64,000 nucleotides of DNA from positions 6,329,298-6,393,297 of the forward strand of contig CM035353.1 in NCBI GenBank assembly GCA_020137815.1. Reading direction: 5' to 3'. Below, one piece after another: positions 1 to 15,779 of the stretch; position 1 is the first letter of the stretch, and each line of letters begins with the position of its first letter. A model generated the notes under the pieces. That model worked only from the letters and a program-made list of their open reading frames with translations. It searched no databases and had not been told where the DNA came from. The DNA is from Hormiphora californensis. Taxonomy: Eukaryota; Ctenophora; Tentaculata; Cydippida; Pleurobrachiidae. A program made the translations under genes and the position numbers.

Positions 1-337
1 GAATGGGAAAATTTCCTCGAAATTTTCTGCAGCCGGGCTGCAAGAATCTCGACACCGAAATACATATGTATTTCATACTCTAATGAGGGGGATGGATATG
101 TGACACCATTCTGGGACGCCTTATTAGCACTGTTAGCCAATACGGGATATTAAACACATGTGATTCGGGGAAGCTTATATTTCATATTTATATTTTCTGC
201 AGCCCGGGCTGCAATATCAGTCGAGGTTATTCTATTTAGGCTGCAAGAAATCAGTCAGGCTGCAAATATTTGCTCAAAAAATTACACGGGTTTGCAATAT
301 CGGGGCACTGGGTTGATATCATTATCACGTGTAATAC

Positions 338-3466
<3,129 letters not shown>

Positions 3467-4514
3467 ATCATAAAAACATGGTTCTAAAACTGCTACAAAT
3501 AGGAATAGTTGGTTAGAAAGGAATATATTTTGGAGCTAAATGATCATTCAGAGCTCAAGAAGGTAACACCTCGTCCCTATGAGCACCCTCGTTCCAGCAA
3601 CCGAGAAAGTTACTGCAATTAAAATCATGTTGTATGTAGTAGGACAAAGCAAAGGCTCTCAACTAGAGTCGATGGACGCGAGAGAGGAAGAGAACAGCTG
3701 AGAGGGCATGGCTCCATTCAAAATACACAACAATGACACTCTAAAAGTAATAAAATGTGCTGAAAGGGGATGGCTAAAAAGGGATAAATGTAGGTCTTTT
3801 TTCTCTCGGCCTGACCTGAAAGATTTCCAGTGTGCTAATGGATTCATTAGCTTCAGGTGTATAAAGTTTCTATACGAGTATACTGAGTACACTCGACATA
3901 GCTATAAGTAAACAAGTTTTAAAAAGCTCAGTAGTGTTAACATTTGCTGTCTAGTGTCTACTAGAAATCATGCCAGTGCAGGGCAATATCACGTTAAAAC
4001 TTAAAATATCACGAATTGCCGGGGACAACCCGATCGATTGATACAGAGCTGGATATTTAATTTGAGATTGTCTAAATTCACCTCCCACCACTAATAACAA
4101 TCTAAAGATCGATTTAAGGGCAGGAGGAAGAGTATGAAATATGAATTGGCTAGGAATGATCCGTCAATCGAGCTGCACAATTCGTAGCAAGTCAATAAAT
4201 CTATAGAATGTGATTCCCAGCAGTACCATTCAGTACCAATATATCATAGAATACTCATGATTAAGTATTGACCGTTACCCCGCTCATTTCCCATAGAAGT
4301 TGGGGTAACTTGGGAACAGTATGAGTGATTTAGAGAACTGCATAGCTTGATTACATATTATGTAACCGGCCCAATCAGTACAATGATAGATCGTTTATAA
4401 ATGATCATCAAAATCAGAGGGCCCCTGGGTAATAAGTTCCCGGTTTCTATAAACGATGTTTTACTCTCCCTCTCTTCCTCTCTCTCTAGTCTCTTTCTCT
4501 CTCTCCAAATTAAA
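3467..4514. other. Upstream flank of the cadherin gene, no gene seen
   Basis: This region lies 5' of the cadherin start codon and should hold its promoter and 5' UTR. No TATA box, exon or repeat could be supported. Short opposing frames at 3659-3911 are not protein-like. Confidence 0.5.
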
Positions 4515-4517
4515 ATA

Positions 4518-5516
4518 TAGTTAGGCAGTACTAATGATGAAAGGGCCAAATCTTGGACAAAATTTGTAACAAGCTAATTTCTTCACCAACCGGCTCAGAT
4601 GGGTGTCTAGTAATGCCAAAAAAAAATCAATGATGATCGGGAGCGCGCACGCTCCGTAGCGCGCGAAAATGTTTCACGTGCATTTCTAGCTTAGAACAAA
4701 AAATGAAAACCAACTTAGGAAAGGAGTAGAGACAAATCTGAGGGCACTAAAATGTGTGGCGTCCTCGCATTAGTGGGGGTAGGTGCCGGAATTAAGTCTC
4801 TATCTCATCTGGTTAATTAGATAATTGGATAATTAGGTTTGTGCATAACCGTTTTTTGGCTATACGGCTATAGCCACTTAGGAATGGTTTAGAGACTTTT
4901 CACTGGTGCCATTTTGTTCAGAACAAAATTTTAATCTAAGAGTTGTGGAAAAATTTAGGGCCTATCTCTTACCGTTTAGGCGTAATTTGCGCTGAAGGGA
5001 TGCCAAATTAGTCGAAAATGCGAAAAAATGAGTTAATTGGCTTCCTTTCACCGCAAATTACGCCTAAACGGTAAGAGATAGGCCCTAAATTTTTCCACAA
5101 CTCTTAGATTAAAATTTTGTTCTGAACAAAATGGCACCAGTGAAAAGTCTCTAAACCATTCCTAAGTGGCTATAGCCGTATAGCCAAAAAACGGTTATGC
5201 GCAAACCTAATTATCCAATTATCTAATTAACCAGATGAGATAGAGACTTAATTCCGGCACCTACCCCCACTAATGCGAGGACGCTACACATTTTAGTGCC
5301 CTCAGATTTGTCTCTACTCCTTTCCTAAGTTGGTTTTCATTTTTTGTTCTAAGCTAGAAATGCACGTGAAGCATTTTCGCGCGCTACGGAGCGTGTGCGC
5401 TCCCGATCATCATTGATTTTTTTTTTGGCATTACTAGACACCCATCTGAGCCAGTTGGTGAAGAAATTAGCTTGTTACAAATTTTGTCCAAGATTTTCAC
5501 CAATACTCCCTAACTA
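4518..5516. mobile_element. Fold-back (palindromic) element, about 1.0 kb, ATA target duplication
   Basis: The left half (4518 to about 4998) is repeated in reverse complement in the right half (about 5052-5516) with few differences; the unpaired centre is about 50 bp. The termini read TAGTTAGGCAGTA and TACTCCCTAACTA and are flanked on both sides by ATA (4515-4517 and 5517-5519). There is no open reading frame of note, so the element is non-autonomous. Part of its arm (around 4846-4890) is shared with the fold-back at 52262-52831. Confidence 0.82.
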
Positions 5517-5519
5517 ATA

Positions 5520-7840
5520 CGGCTCGTCGCATATTTATCGAAATCTTCGTTAAAGACATTATAATTATTATTGTGCAAAACCAGGCAGCATTGAGATTTA
5601 TTGTTATATTCAAACGGCGAGACGGAGTTGAGCAAGGCAAGAAATTTATTAGTATTAGTAAATAGTAGCTATATGTGACTAGTTAGTTAGTAGTAGAGAT
5701 TTATTATAGGTAATTGATCTTATAGAGCAGTGAGTTAACTTCTGTCAAGATTCGTTTGAGTTGAACACAGGAAGGGCACCATGGGCAGATAACCAACGAA
5801 GAATTACACAAGAACCCAACAGCAACGATATAACAATTCATTGAAGGGGGGGGGGGCAATTCACTAGCTGGTGGGTGGGGCTAACCTAGGTCTAAATCTG
5901 ATTTAAACTAATCATCACACGATCACATTTCCATTTCCCGGCAGTACATGAACTGCACTGATCACACACTGTCGGGACACACTGATCACACACTGTCGGG
6001 ACACACTGATCAGCTGAGTCGTCATCCCCAACACACCACTACTGCAGCTGATCACACAACACTGATAATCATTGGGAGGCGAGACAGCCCAGCGATCAGT
6101 CATCAGGTGACAGCATCTAAATTCACAACTGGGAAACCCTAGAAGTACAGCTGCTCTCTGGAATCACCTAGCTCTCTTATATTAATTAGGTGCTGCATTA
6201 TTATAGGGTGGGGCCACTGTAATACACCATTATATACGGAAACCGGAAAATGTGCTGTGATTAGCAGCAAATTAGGATTATAGTTCACTGGCCGATTCTA
6301 ATGATTTCTACCTATATATACCACTCTAAATAATATATATTGAGGAAGGAAAGATTATCCGCAACCATTTAATGGAGGTTTATATATTATCGTGTCTGGG
6401 ATCACAGAAATTTGAAATATTCGGGGATATTAGAGGCGAGACTAGAGGTTGGGATAACAGAAATATTCGCATCTTTATCCACTACCTTATGATACCCCTT
6501 GCAGCTTGTTTCAAAACAAATAGTAGTTCAACCTATATAAAACAAAAGAGACAGACAAAAGAGATACTATGTCTGTATAATGTCTGTATCGATTTTTAAT
6601 AAATTTAGAGTGCAGCTCTGACTTCCAAGATCTCTAACTGCAACCGTTTACTGTCTATTGATCCTCACTCTACATGTATCATCTCTGCAGCAGTAGTAGC
6701 ACTGGTAAATTATATTCCAGGAATTAGAGAAACAAATTACTGCAGAAATTGGCACAGCTCTGCCATGATAGTGCAGTGCTGTGGAACGTAAATACAGTGG
6801 ACGGAGCGAGGGGAAAAGCCAAAAATGATGTCTTGCTCTTTATTCTTTATTCAACGCTAACACTGCCAGACACAACAATGGAACTGGAAATATGGTACAC
6901 TGTCCAACAATTGTTTGTTTGCAGTACTAGCACCGGGTGTGGATTGGTGTCGAAATTACCCCTCCACAATAGCAATATAATAACAGGGGTGACTACGTAA
7001 CTAACCAGTAACCAAGTGTGGATTGGTGTTGAAAGGTATCTGTTAGAACTGACTGGAATCAGGTGATAATTCATCTAACAGACTCTGACTGGAATGTAGT
7101 AGGGGACGACAGGGGAGAGATGAGGGAGAGGGAGAAGGAGAGGGATATATTATAGGGAGGGTGGAGAGATAAAGAAAGTATAGCATTTTACAAAGAAAAT
7201 CATCAAAGTTTTAGATTCAAAATACAACAAAGTCTTCAGTAGATTATAAGGATCGATTGATTGTTTATTAGCTGCATAATCAATGAGGAAGTTTAGTTTT
7301 CTCCTTCCGAGGCTGTAAAACCTGTTTCCTCATTTTCTAAGGCAGGAAGGATAAAACCAAAATTCAACAAAGTCTTCAGTTTACAACTAACTAACTAACT
7401 AAAGCGACTGCTACTCTCAATGGGAAGTAACAACTTATGATTAATGTTTGGTCATCATCATGAGTCAGAACAATCTGTCATCCAGCTGTTCACAGTCATG
7501 ATCTAAACGACGTAAGGATTTGAAATATACCACATGACAAATTGCAATTTGGGGTAGATCACATGTGATCTATCCGTGACGTTATATATTAGGGGTAACG
7601 AGAGAGATACAACTATAAGAGAGAGATCTAGCTGAGCCAAACTGAAACAATGCAGTGCTAGAAGAAATACCTCTATATCCCCCTCGACTACTGATTTAGG
7701 GGAGGGGTGCTGTAGCCGGAAATTAGATTATTTGGCGAGAGAGAGGTCAGAGAGGGAGAAAAGAGGGAGAATTTAGAATGTTAATTATGGGTTAGTGACA
7801 TTTATCCGCGTAGCAAGTGACAGGTATCAACATTTGAGTG
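5520..7840. other. Intergenic, no gene recognised
   Basis: There are short tandem copies of a CACACTGATCA-type 20-mer at about 5960-6012 and GA-rich stretches near 7110-7150. No frame looks protein-like. Confidence 0.5.
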
Positions 7841-7848
7841 AGGAGAGA

Positions 7849-8010
<162 letters not shown>

Positions 8011-8390
8011 TGTTTTTGTGAGAAGATAGGCCCAAGGGGAAGATAGTGTGTGGGAAAATGCAGAAAAAGCATCCCATGGTCATAAATTACTAACATGATG
8101 AGATATATGTGTTAGGACACCAGCCGATGAAATCTATAGGATGTTATTTCTACGTTTTTATCCCTATTTTATAGCCACCCTAGCAGTAGTCCAATCACAC
8201 GAGACCTCCAAACTGGATACCCTAAAAAGTCAACACCACATTGGGGTTCACTACAATTTGTGGAACTGAGCTATCACCTAGGATCTACCGAACCCTCACT
8301 GATCAGAGACCACCTGTCTAAGCATGCTCTCAGTAGAGCTCCCCTACACGAGGGATAACCGTGTCAAGGATAATCACATCTTTCTATAAA

Positions 8391-8444
<54 letters not shown>

Positions 8445-8452
8445 CTCTCTCT
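8391..8452. repeat. (CT)n microsatellite
   Basis: CT dinucleotide tract, opposite strand sense to the preceding GA tract. Confidence 0.95.
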
Positions 8453-8886
8453 AACCCTACAATTGGTTGCCCCTGATCATCAGTCTCAGAGCAACCATTA
8501 GAAATGGCGAGATACACCGACCGAGATATCTCTATAACCCTCCCTATATCTCACTATCCTAAATCCTTTCTCTCTACCAGAAACCTTTCTACCTCTCTCT
8601 ACCACACGATTGGGATGGCTTTACAACAGGATACCCTAAAGCAGCTAATTTCGGTGGACGCCGTGCGGTGTGACTATTATACCAGTCATCGTTACCCTGA
8701 TTAGAGAAACAACCATGGTCCAAGAAGTTGGCGCCATAACATATCAATTGAATGATCAACTGGAAATGAGTACAGATCACGCTACGAAAGGGTTGAAACT
8801 GCAAAATGCATTGAAGATTTGGCCCTGCTACGAGTTGTACTGCAGCAGAGGACATGTGCTAACATGAAACAAACATATTGAATGCT

Positions 8887-8925
8887 TTCTCTCTTTACAT
8901 CTTTCTCTCTCTCTCTCTTTCTCTC

Positions 8926-8968
<43 letters not shown>
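8887..8968. repeat. (CT)n microsatellite, interrupted
   Basis: CT tract with regular CTTT interruptions. The 8.45-9.88 kb surroundings contain no recognised gene. Confidence 0.93.
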
Positions 8969-8970
<2 letters not shown>

Positions 8971-11874
8971 GCAAGGCAAAGGGGATTAATTGGGGAATGC
9001 AGTCAAGTGCAGCACTATATAGTGCTTGTGTACAACGAAATGTGATAGAATCTCCTAGCTAGTATACAGCAGGACACACTATAGCCAGCCCGCGGTACTC
9101 CTAGATATACACCCCCTCAGAGTTAGAGATACACCTCATATAATATTGGGCTCGCGAAACAGTTCTCATACAACTTCAGGATGGATATTGAACTAGGACT
9201 TCAATCTCTGCTGATCCTGTTCGAGATATAGGAGTTTTGATGACAATATTCTTGCATAAACTAGTACATATATAAAACTGGTCGGGTGGTCGGCTAATAC
9301 CAAAAACCCAAAAATTAAATCCTATATAACAGCCTAGTTTCAGAAGGATAATAGAGAGCCATCCCTGATTATTTGTTAGCTGGTGTAAAGCGGAAGGGCG
9401 TGAAAGGGGCCCCATTAAGAAACCATCTTGATATAGAGCGTGCCCATAGGGCGTCAGGGGGAATATGGTAATTTCCATTAAGCTATGTGTGTGCTTGTTT
9501 CACCAAAATGAGAATACTTTAGGGGAGGGGAACTAAAAGCTTGGTTTGCTCTTTGCGAGAATTCTATATTTTAAATGATACAACTAGGACACATCTCACA
9601 CAAGTATAAATAATAGTTTTATCATGGTTGGATTGCATCAACGAGAAAAAGATGGACAGAAAGACCGAGGGAGAATGAGAAAGCGAGAGAGAGAGAGAGA
9701 GAGGGTGGTTATAAAGACCGACTAAATATGGGCGAAATGAAGGACCACTTTAAACGGCTGACAGGTAGACCTAGATCATCTCTGGTACATACATACAAAC
9801 ACAATGGTCTAAACCCCCTAAAGGCCGATACAGGTAAATTAAAGAGGTCTAAATCCCATCCATTAGTACAAGCTCTCTGCTATAGTCTGCCCCTTTTTTT
9901 TAGAATGAAGTATTTGCATTTTTTAAGTTTCGAGAAAATCGACTTTAAAGTTTTTTAGAGGGTTTTTCGGAACTAAAATTGTCATAGAAGCCCAAATAGT
10001 ACGTCAAACGATTTATGACTTATACCACAAGAATCCTGAAGGAATTCTGCAGGACTTCCAATTATCAGCTATCATCAAATTTGTCTCAAATTGATGTCAG
10101 GCATCAAAATTGATGCCTTACTCTGTTGGTTACTTCACTTATATTACAGTTTTGAAAATACTTCCGTTGCTAGACTGATATCGACTGAAGCATAATTTTT
10201 CGTGGTAGATACTTCAGTAATTACTTCACTCAAAAAAATACTTCATCATAATAGCAACAAAAGCACCTAAAAAGTACTTCACTTGCATATACTTCAGTAA
10301 TTACTTCATTCCTAAAAATACTTCTTCAGAACTGTATTCAAAATGCCTAAAAGTAACTTAATCGAACAAAAGTGTACATGTGCTTCAAAATCGCAATCTT
10401 ACTTCAATATTTTGGATAAAATCACAAACGAAGTTAATTTTCATTTAACACGCAGTGAAGTATAAAATGTGTTAGAATTCTTGCTAGTCTTGAAAGTAAC
10501 TCCAGAGCAGCAGCTGCAGACAAACAGACGCACAGACAAACAGACGCACAAATTACAACTGCAGCAGCCTGCAGCAGCCTGCAGCAGCATAAAGAGATGG
10601 GCCGCCCGCCCTTCGGGCGGAATGTTAAAATCATGGTGCTGATAAATTGAGCGAAAACAGAAAAACGCTATGGCAACCCTCAAACTAAGACGAACCTGCA
10701 GATAAAATCTGGAAGATTAATCTGTTCCGGTACGAGTCATACTTTGAAATTGGTTGAGTTCGGCTTGTAATATCAGAGTGAAACATGGAGATTGGAGATT
10801 CAAGAATTTTCTTCCGACCTCTACACAGGTCCGTGTTCATAAAATATGACAGACATACAAACAGATCACAGACATACAAACAGATCACAGACAGACACAC
10901 AGACAGACACACAGGCCAGTTCATTACATGTTTTAACAATCGATTGGCTGATAACCAGTCACGTGACCTGAATAATGAGCTCGGATTGGTTGTTTATTTG
11001 GTCCGGTCGGTTGCTGAGAGATAGAGAAAGGGTCTGACAGAGAGATAATATCGATGAGAGGGAACGGGAGTGAGATTGTCTCCATTCGGGTTATTCACGA
11101 AGAGGAGTATTTGTCTAGGAGTGTGGGAATGTAAGGACAGAACAGTTAGATGACAATATATTTTGTTAATACTAGTAAACCCGCTCGCCCTACGGGCGAA
11201 TGTCGGGGATGGTCATACAGTAAACTAAGCAAATAGTGTAGTTTCATTTGAAATTTTTTAAATCAGTAAATTTATCAGGTAAATTAACCACAGGGATTCT
11301 TTCGACAGAAAATTCACGGGTCCTCTTTTGCCAGGTCCTGTTGTATTTTATGAAGGAGCACATTTACAAAATACTTTCACGTATTACTGTCATTTCTTAT
11401 TAGTGCCATTGATACTTTGTTATTACGTGTGTTGACAACATTTTTTGAATTTAAATAATCACCTCTTTTGTAGGATTCTACCACGTAGTCTTTAGGGGTC
11501 AGCGCCAGTTTGCGACATATAGCTCCTCCAAACTCGCTGGCGATTGTGTTGAAGTTGAGTAGTCATGTTCACGAAACGTGGTGAACAGATCAAATCGAGC
11601 AAACGATCAATCACACAACCGGCAGAGAGATGAATCAAGGATGCACGTGCAGTTTAAGGCTCAAGCTGGCAGGTTGCCAAGGTCCCTTTAGGGACAACAC
11701 GTGCAAAAGGCCATTTCCAGGAATTTTTGCGTGGCACTATTTGCCATATTTGGTTAAAAAAACGGGACATGGGATTTCCCTATTTGCTTTAATAATAGTA
11801 TGATTTGGATGATTTGTATCCGTATTCTTTAATTTTTTACAAACATTTCAAATTCCCGTGAGTGTGATAGTTCA

Positions 11875-11990
11875 GTGACATGGGAGACAGTGGGAGGCAA
11901 AGTGACAGGGGTTACAATGGGAGGCAAAGTGACAGGGGTTACAATTGGAGATAAGGTGACAGGGGTGACAAAGGGATATAAGGTGACAGG
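11875..11990. repeat. 27-bp tandem repeat, about four copies
   Basis: The unit is close to GTGACAGGGGTTACAATGGG plus AGGCAAA. It directly precedes the longer array and lies within the 5.1-kb element. Confidence 0.85.
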
Positions 11991-13960
11991 CCCTCACTCA
12001 CCCCCCTTCCCCAGGTCATCCTGCCTCCTAACTCACCCCCTTCCCCAGGTCATCCTGCCTCCTAACTCACCCCCCTTCCCCAGGTCATCCTGCCTCCTAA
12101 CTCACCCCCCTTCCCTAGGTCATCCTGACCCCTAACTCACCCCCCTTCCCTAGGTCATCCTGCCTCCTAACTCACCCCCTTCCCCAGGTCATCCTGCCTC
12201 CTAACTCACCCCCTTCCCCAGGTTATCCTGACCCCTAACTCACCCCCCTTCCCCAGGTCATCCTGCCTCCTAACTCACCCCCTTCCCCAGGTCATCCTGC
12301 CTCCTAACTCACCCCCTTCCCCAGGTCATCCTGCCTCGTAACTCACCCCCCTTCCCCAGGTTATCCTGACCCCTAACTCACCCCCCTTCCCCAGGTCATC
12401 CTGCCTCCTAACTCACCCCACTTCCTTAGGTTATCCTGACCCCTAACTCACCCCCTTCCCCAGGTCATCCTGCCTCCTAACTCACCCCCTTCCCTAGGTT
12501 ATCCTGACCCCTAACTCACCCCCTTCCCTAGGTCATCCTGCCTCCTAACTCACCTCCCTTCCCTAGGTTATCCTGCCTCCTAACTCACCCCCTTCCCTAG
12601 GTTATCCTGCCTCCTAACTCACCCCCTTCCCTAGGTTATCCTGACCCCTAACTCACCCCCTTCCCCAGGTCATCCTGCCTCCTAACTCACCCCCCTTCCC
12701 TAGGTTATCCTGACCCCTAACTCACCCCCTTCCCTAGGTTATCCTGCCTCCTAACTCACCCCCTTCCCTAGGTCATCCTGCCTCCTAACTCACCTCCCTT
12801 CCCTAGGTCATCCTGCCTCCTAACTCACCCCCTTCCCTAGGTTATCCTGACCCCTAACTCGCCCCCTTCCCCAGGTCATCCTGCCTCCTAACTCACCCCC
12901 TTCCCCAGGTCATCCTGCCTCCTAACTCACCCCCTTCCCTAGGTCATCCTGCCTCCTAACTCGCCCCCTTCCCTAGGTCATCCTGACCCCTAACTCACCC
13001 CCTTCCCTAGGTCATCCTGCCTCCTAACTCACTCCCCTTCCCCAGGTCATCCTGCCTCCTAACTCACCCCCCTTCCCCAGGTTATCCTGCCTCCTAACTC
13101 ACCCCCCTTCCCCAGGTCATCCTGCCTCCTAACTCACCCCCTTCCCCAGGTTATCCTGACCCCTAACTCACCCCCTTCCCCAGGTTATCCTGACCCCTAA
13201 CTCACCCCCTTCCCCAGGTCATCCTGACCCCTAACTCACCTCCCTTCCCTAGGTTATCCTGACCCCTAACTCACCCCCCTTCCCTAGGTTATCCTGACCC
13301 CTAACTCACCCCCCTTCCCCAGGTCATCCTGCCTCCTAACTCACCCCCTTCCCTAGGCCACCCCTTCCCTAGGTTATCCTGACCCCTAACTCACCCCCCT
13401 TCCCCAGGTCATCCTGCCTCCTAACTCACCCCCCTTCCCCAGGTCATCCTGCCTCCTAACTCACCCCCCTTCCCCAGGTTATCCTGACCCCTAACTCACC
13501 CCCCTTCCCCAGGTCATCCTGCCTCCTAACTCACCCCCTTCCCTAGGTTATCCTGCCTCCTAACTCACCCCCCTTCCCCAGGTCATCCTGACCCCTAACT
13601 CACCCCCCTTCCCTAGGTTATCCTGACCCCTAACTCACCCCCTTCCCTAGGTTATCCTGACCCCTAACTCACCCCCCTTCCCCAGGTTATCCTGCCTTCT
13701 TACTCACCCCCTTCCCTAGGTCATCCTGCCTCCTAACTCACCCCCCTTCCCCAGGTTATCCTGACCCCTAACTCACCCCCTTCCCTAGGTTATCCTGCCT
13801 CCTAACTCACCTCCTTCCCCAGGTTATCCTGACCCCTAACTCACCCCCTTCCCCAGGTCATCCTGCCTCTTAACTCACCCCCTTCCCCAGGTTATCCTCA
13901 CCCCTAACTCACCCCCTTCCCCAGGTTATCCTGACCCCTAACTCACCCCCCTTTCCCAGC
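11991..13960. repeat. 34-35 bp minisatellite, roughly 55-60 copies, splice-acceptor-like unit
   Basis: Each unit runs CCTCCTAACTCACCCCC, then TTCCCCAG (or CTAG), then GT(C/T)ATCCTG. Read on the plus strand, every unit holds a branch-point-like CTAAC, a polypyrimidine tract and a CAG or TAG. Unit variants (GCCTCC or ACCCC; CCCCC or CCCCCC) are interspersed. No coding frame is preserved. Confidence 0.95.
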
Positions 13961-15387
13961 TGCAGCTGGCCCCCTAGCCTTTCGGAATGATGTAAATTTG
14001 AAACCAAACGCTAGGGCAATAACTTATAAAACCTTATGAGGTCAGTGTTTGACAACACTGTTTGTGGTGTCTCTCTCTCTTTGTCTCAGAGTGACACTCT
14101 TACATAGAGATAATCCCAGAATCATGATCACCCCGGCCCCCAGACATCTCTTCTCCACTTGTTGAGTTACCTAACAACTGGTTGTGTTGTGTCGTTACGA
14201 CAGTACGGTACTGGAACATAATGCTACCTTTGAATGTGGGGTTCTAAGTTCGAAGAATGAGATTGGAGTGACGTAGTTGTGACGGTGAGGATGAGTAATT
14301 CGAGATGTGAACGATAATTATAATTACTCAGAATAGAATAATTATTATAGGGATCGCCTCCGTTCGACCTTCATCATGATGATGCTGCAGCAAAGAACAA
14401 ATCTTGGAAATTACTTCATTTGGCCGGACTTGTGTTATAAATGGCACATATTATAATAAAAAATGAAGTATTCTTAAGTTATGAAGTATTTTTTCTGGAT
14501 GCGACAAGAAGCATTTGAATTCCACAGATTTATGAAGCATTTTCAAATTGAAGTAAATGAAGTGAAGTATCTTCTGATTTGAAAATACTTCAAACAAAAT
14601 CTGCAACTGATTTATGAAGCATTTTCAAATTGAAGTAAATGAAGTGAAGTATCTTCTGAGTGGACAATACTTCAAACAAAATCTGCAGCTGATTGAAGTA
14701 TTTCAATAGAATTTTTTAAATGAAGCAAACAACTGAAGCAAATTTTTCTGCGGTTATTACTTCTATGGTAGAAAAGTTTAACGAAGCAGTATTTATTTCC
14801 GAATTATATTAGCGAAGCAATTGCCATTTGCTTCACTTTTCTGCAGTTTTTCAAAAATAAAAGTACTTCACAAAAAACACTTCACTCTATTTTTTGAAGA
14901 TTGAGACACGAGACTTAGCCCATCTTGTAGATCTTTTTCTCCTGATCAAGATGGTATAAATAACTCAAAATCGCCAAAATTGCAAATACTTCATTCTAAA
15001 AAAAAGGGGCAGTAGTGTGGGGGATATGAAGCTTGTGAAGTATTTAGCGACACGTTTATAGCTACCCTGGAGCCCATGATATAGTTTAACCATGCGTAAA
15101 CTGTAAGATGCTAACATGTACTGCCCGTTTATAACGACCGTTAAGGTGAAGCGTTCAGCCCTTGTTGAGTACCACCTCTTACTCAACAACTCAGAATCAA
15201 CTCTTTCCCACTTATCAACAAACGGAAGAAGGAGAACTGAATAACAAAACATAATACAAGAAACAAGCTGTAATGGTTGCACAATTGGAGGGAGAACAGC
15301 TAGTCAAGAACTGGGCTGTAGTTTTAGAGGTGATCAAGGAGGGCCCTGTTAGAAAGTTCAACAGTCGTTAGCCATGTGTTTAATATT

Positions 15388-15555
<168 letters not shown>

Positions 15556-15779
15556 CTCTCTCCTCCTCCTCAGCCTCCTCGTCGTCAAGTCTCGTCTCTC
15601 TCCCTCTCTCTCTCTCTCTCGCTGCTCTCGGCTCTCGTCGTCTGCATCTCTGCTCCTCTGGTCATGGCTCTCTCTCTCTCCTCTCTCCGGATCCTTCGTA
15701 CCTCTCTCCGAAGAGGGGGGGAGTCGTCTCTCTCATCTCTCTCTCTCTCTCTCCTTCCCTGCACCAGCACTGGTCTCTG

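Larger units (their letters stand above)
9887..15012. mobile_element. 5.1-kb non-autonomous DNA transposon with terminal inverted repeats and TAGT target duplication
   Basis: The left end CTGCCCC-T8-AGAATGAAGTATTTGCA (9887-9918) is matched in inverted orientation at the right end, closing with AAAAAAGGGGCAG at 15012. TAGT flanks both ends (9883-9886 and 15013-15016), as expected for a target-site duplication. The first and last about 550 bp are packed with ACTTCA or TGAAGTA motifs, a layout known for transposase-binding subterminal repeats. The interior holds two tandem arrays and no transposase-like frame. The superfamily is not identified. Confidence 0.75.

Noticed and set aside
14965-15282. 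105-residue minus-strand frame overlapping the right end of the 5.1-kb element
   Set aside because: It starts outside and ends inside the terminal repeat and has no transposase features.
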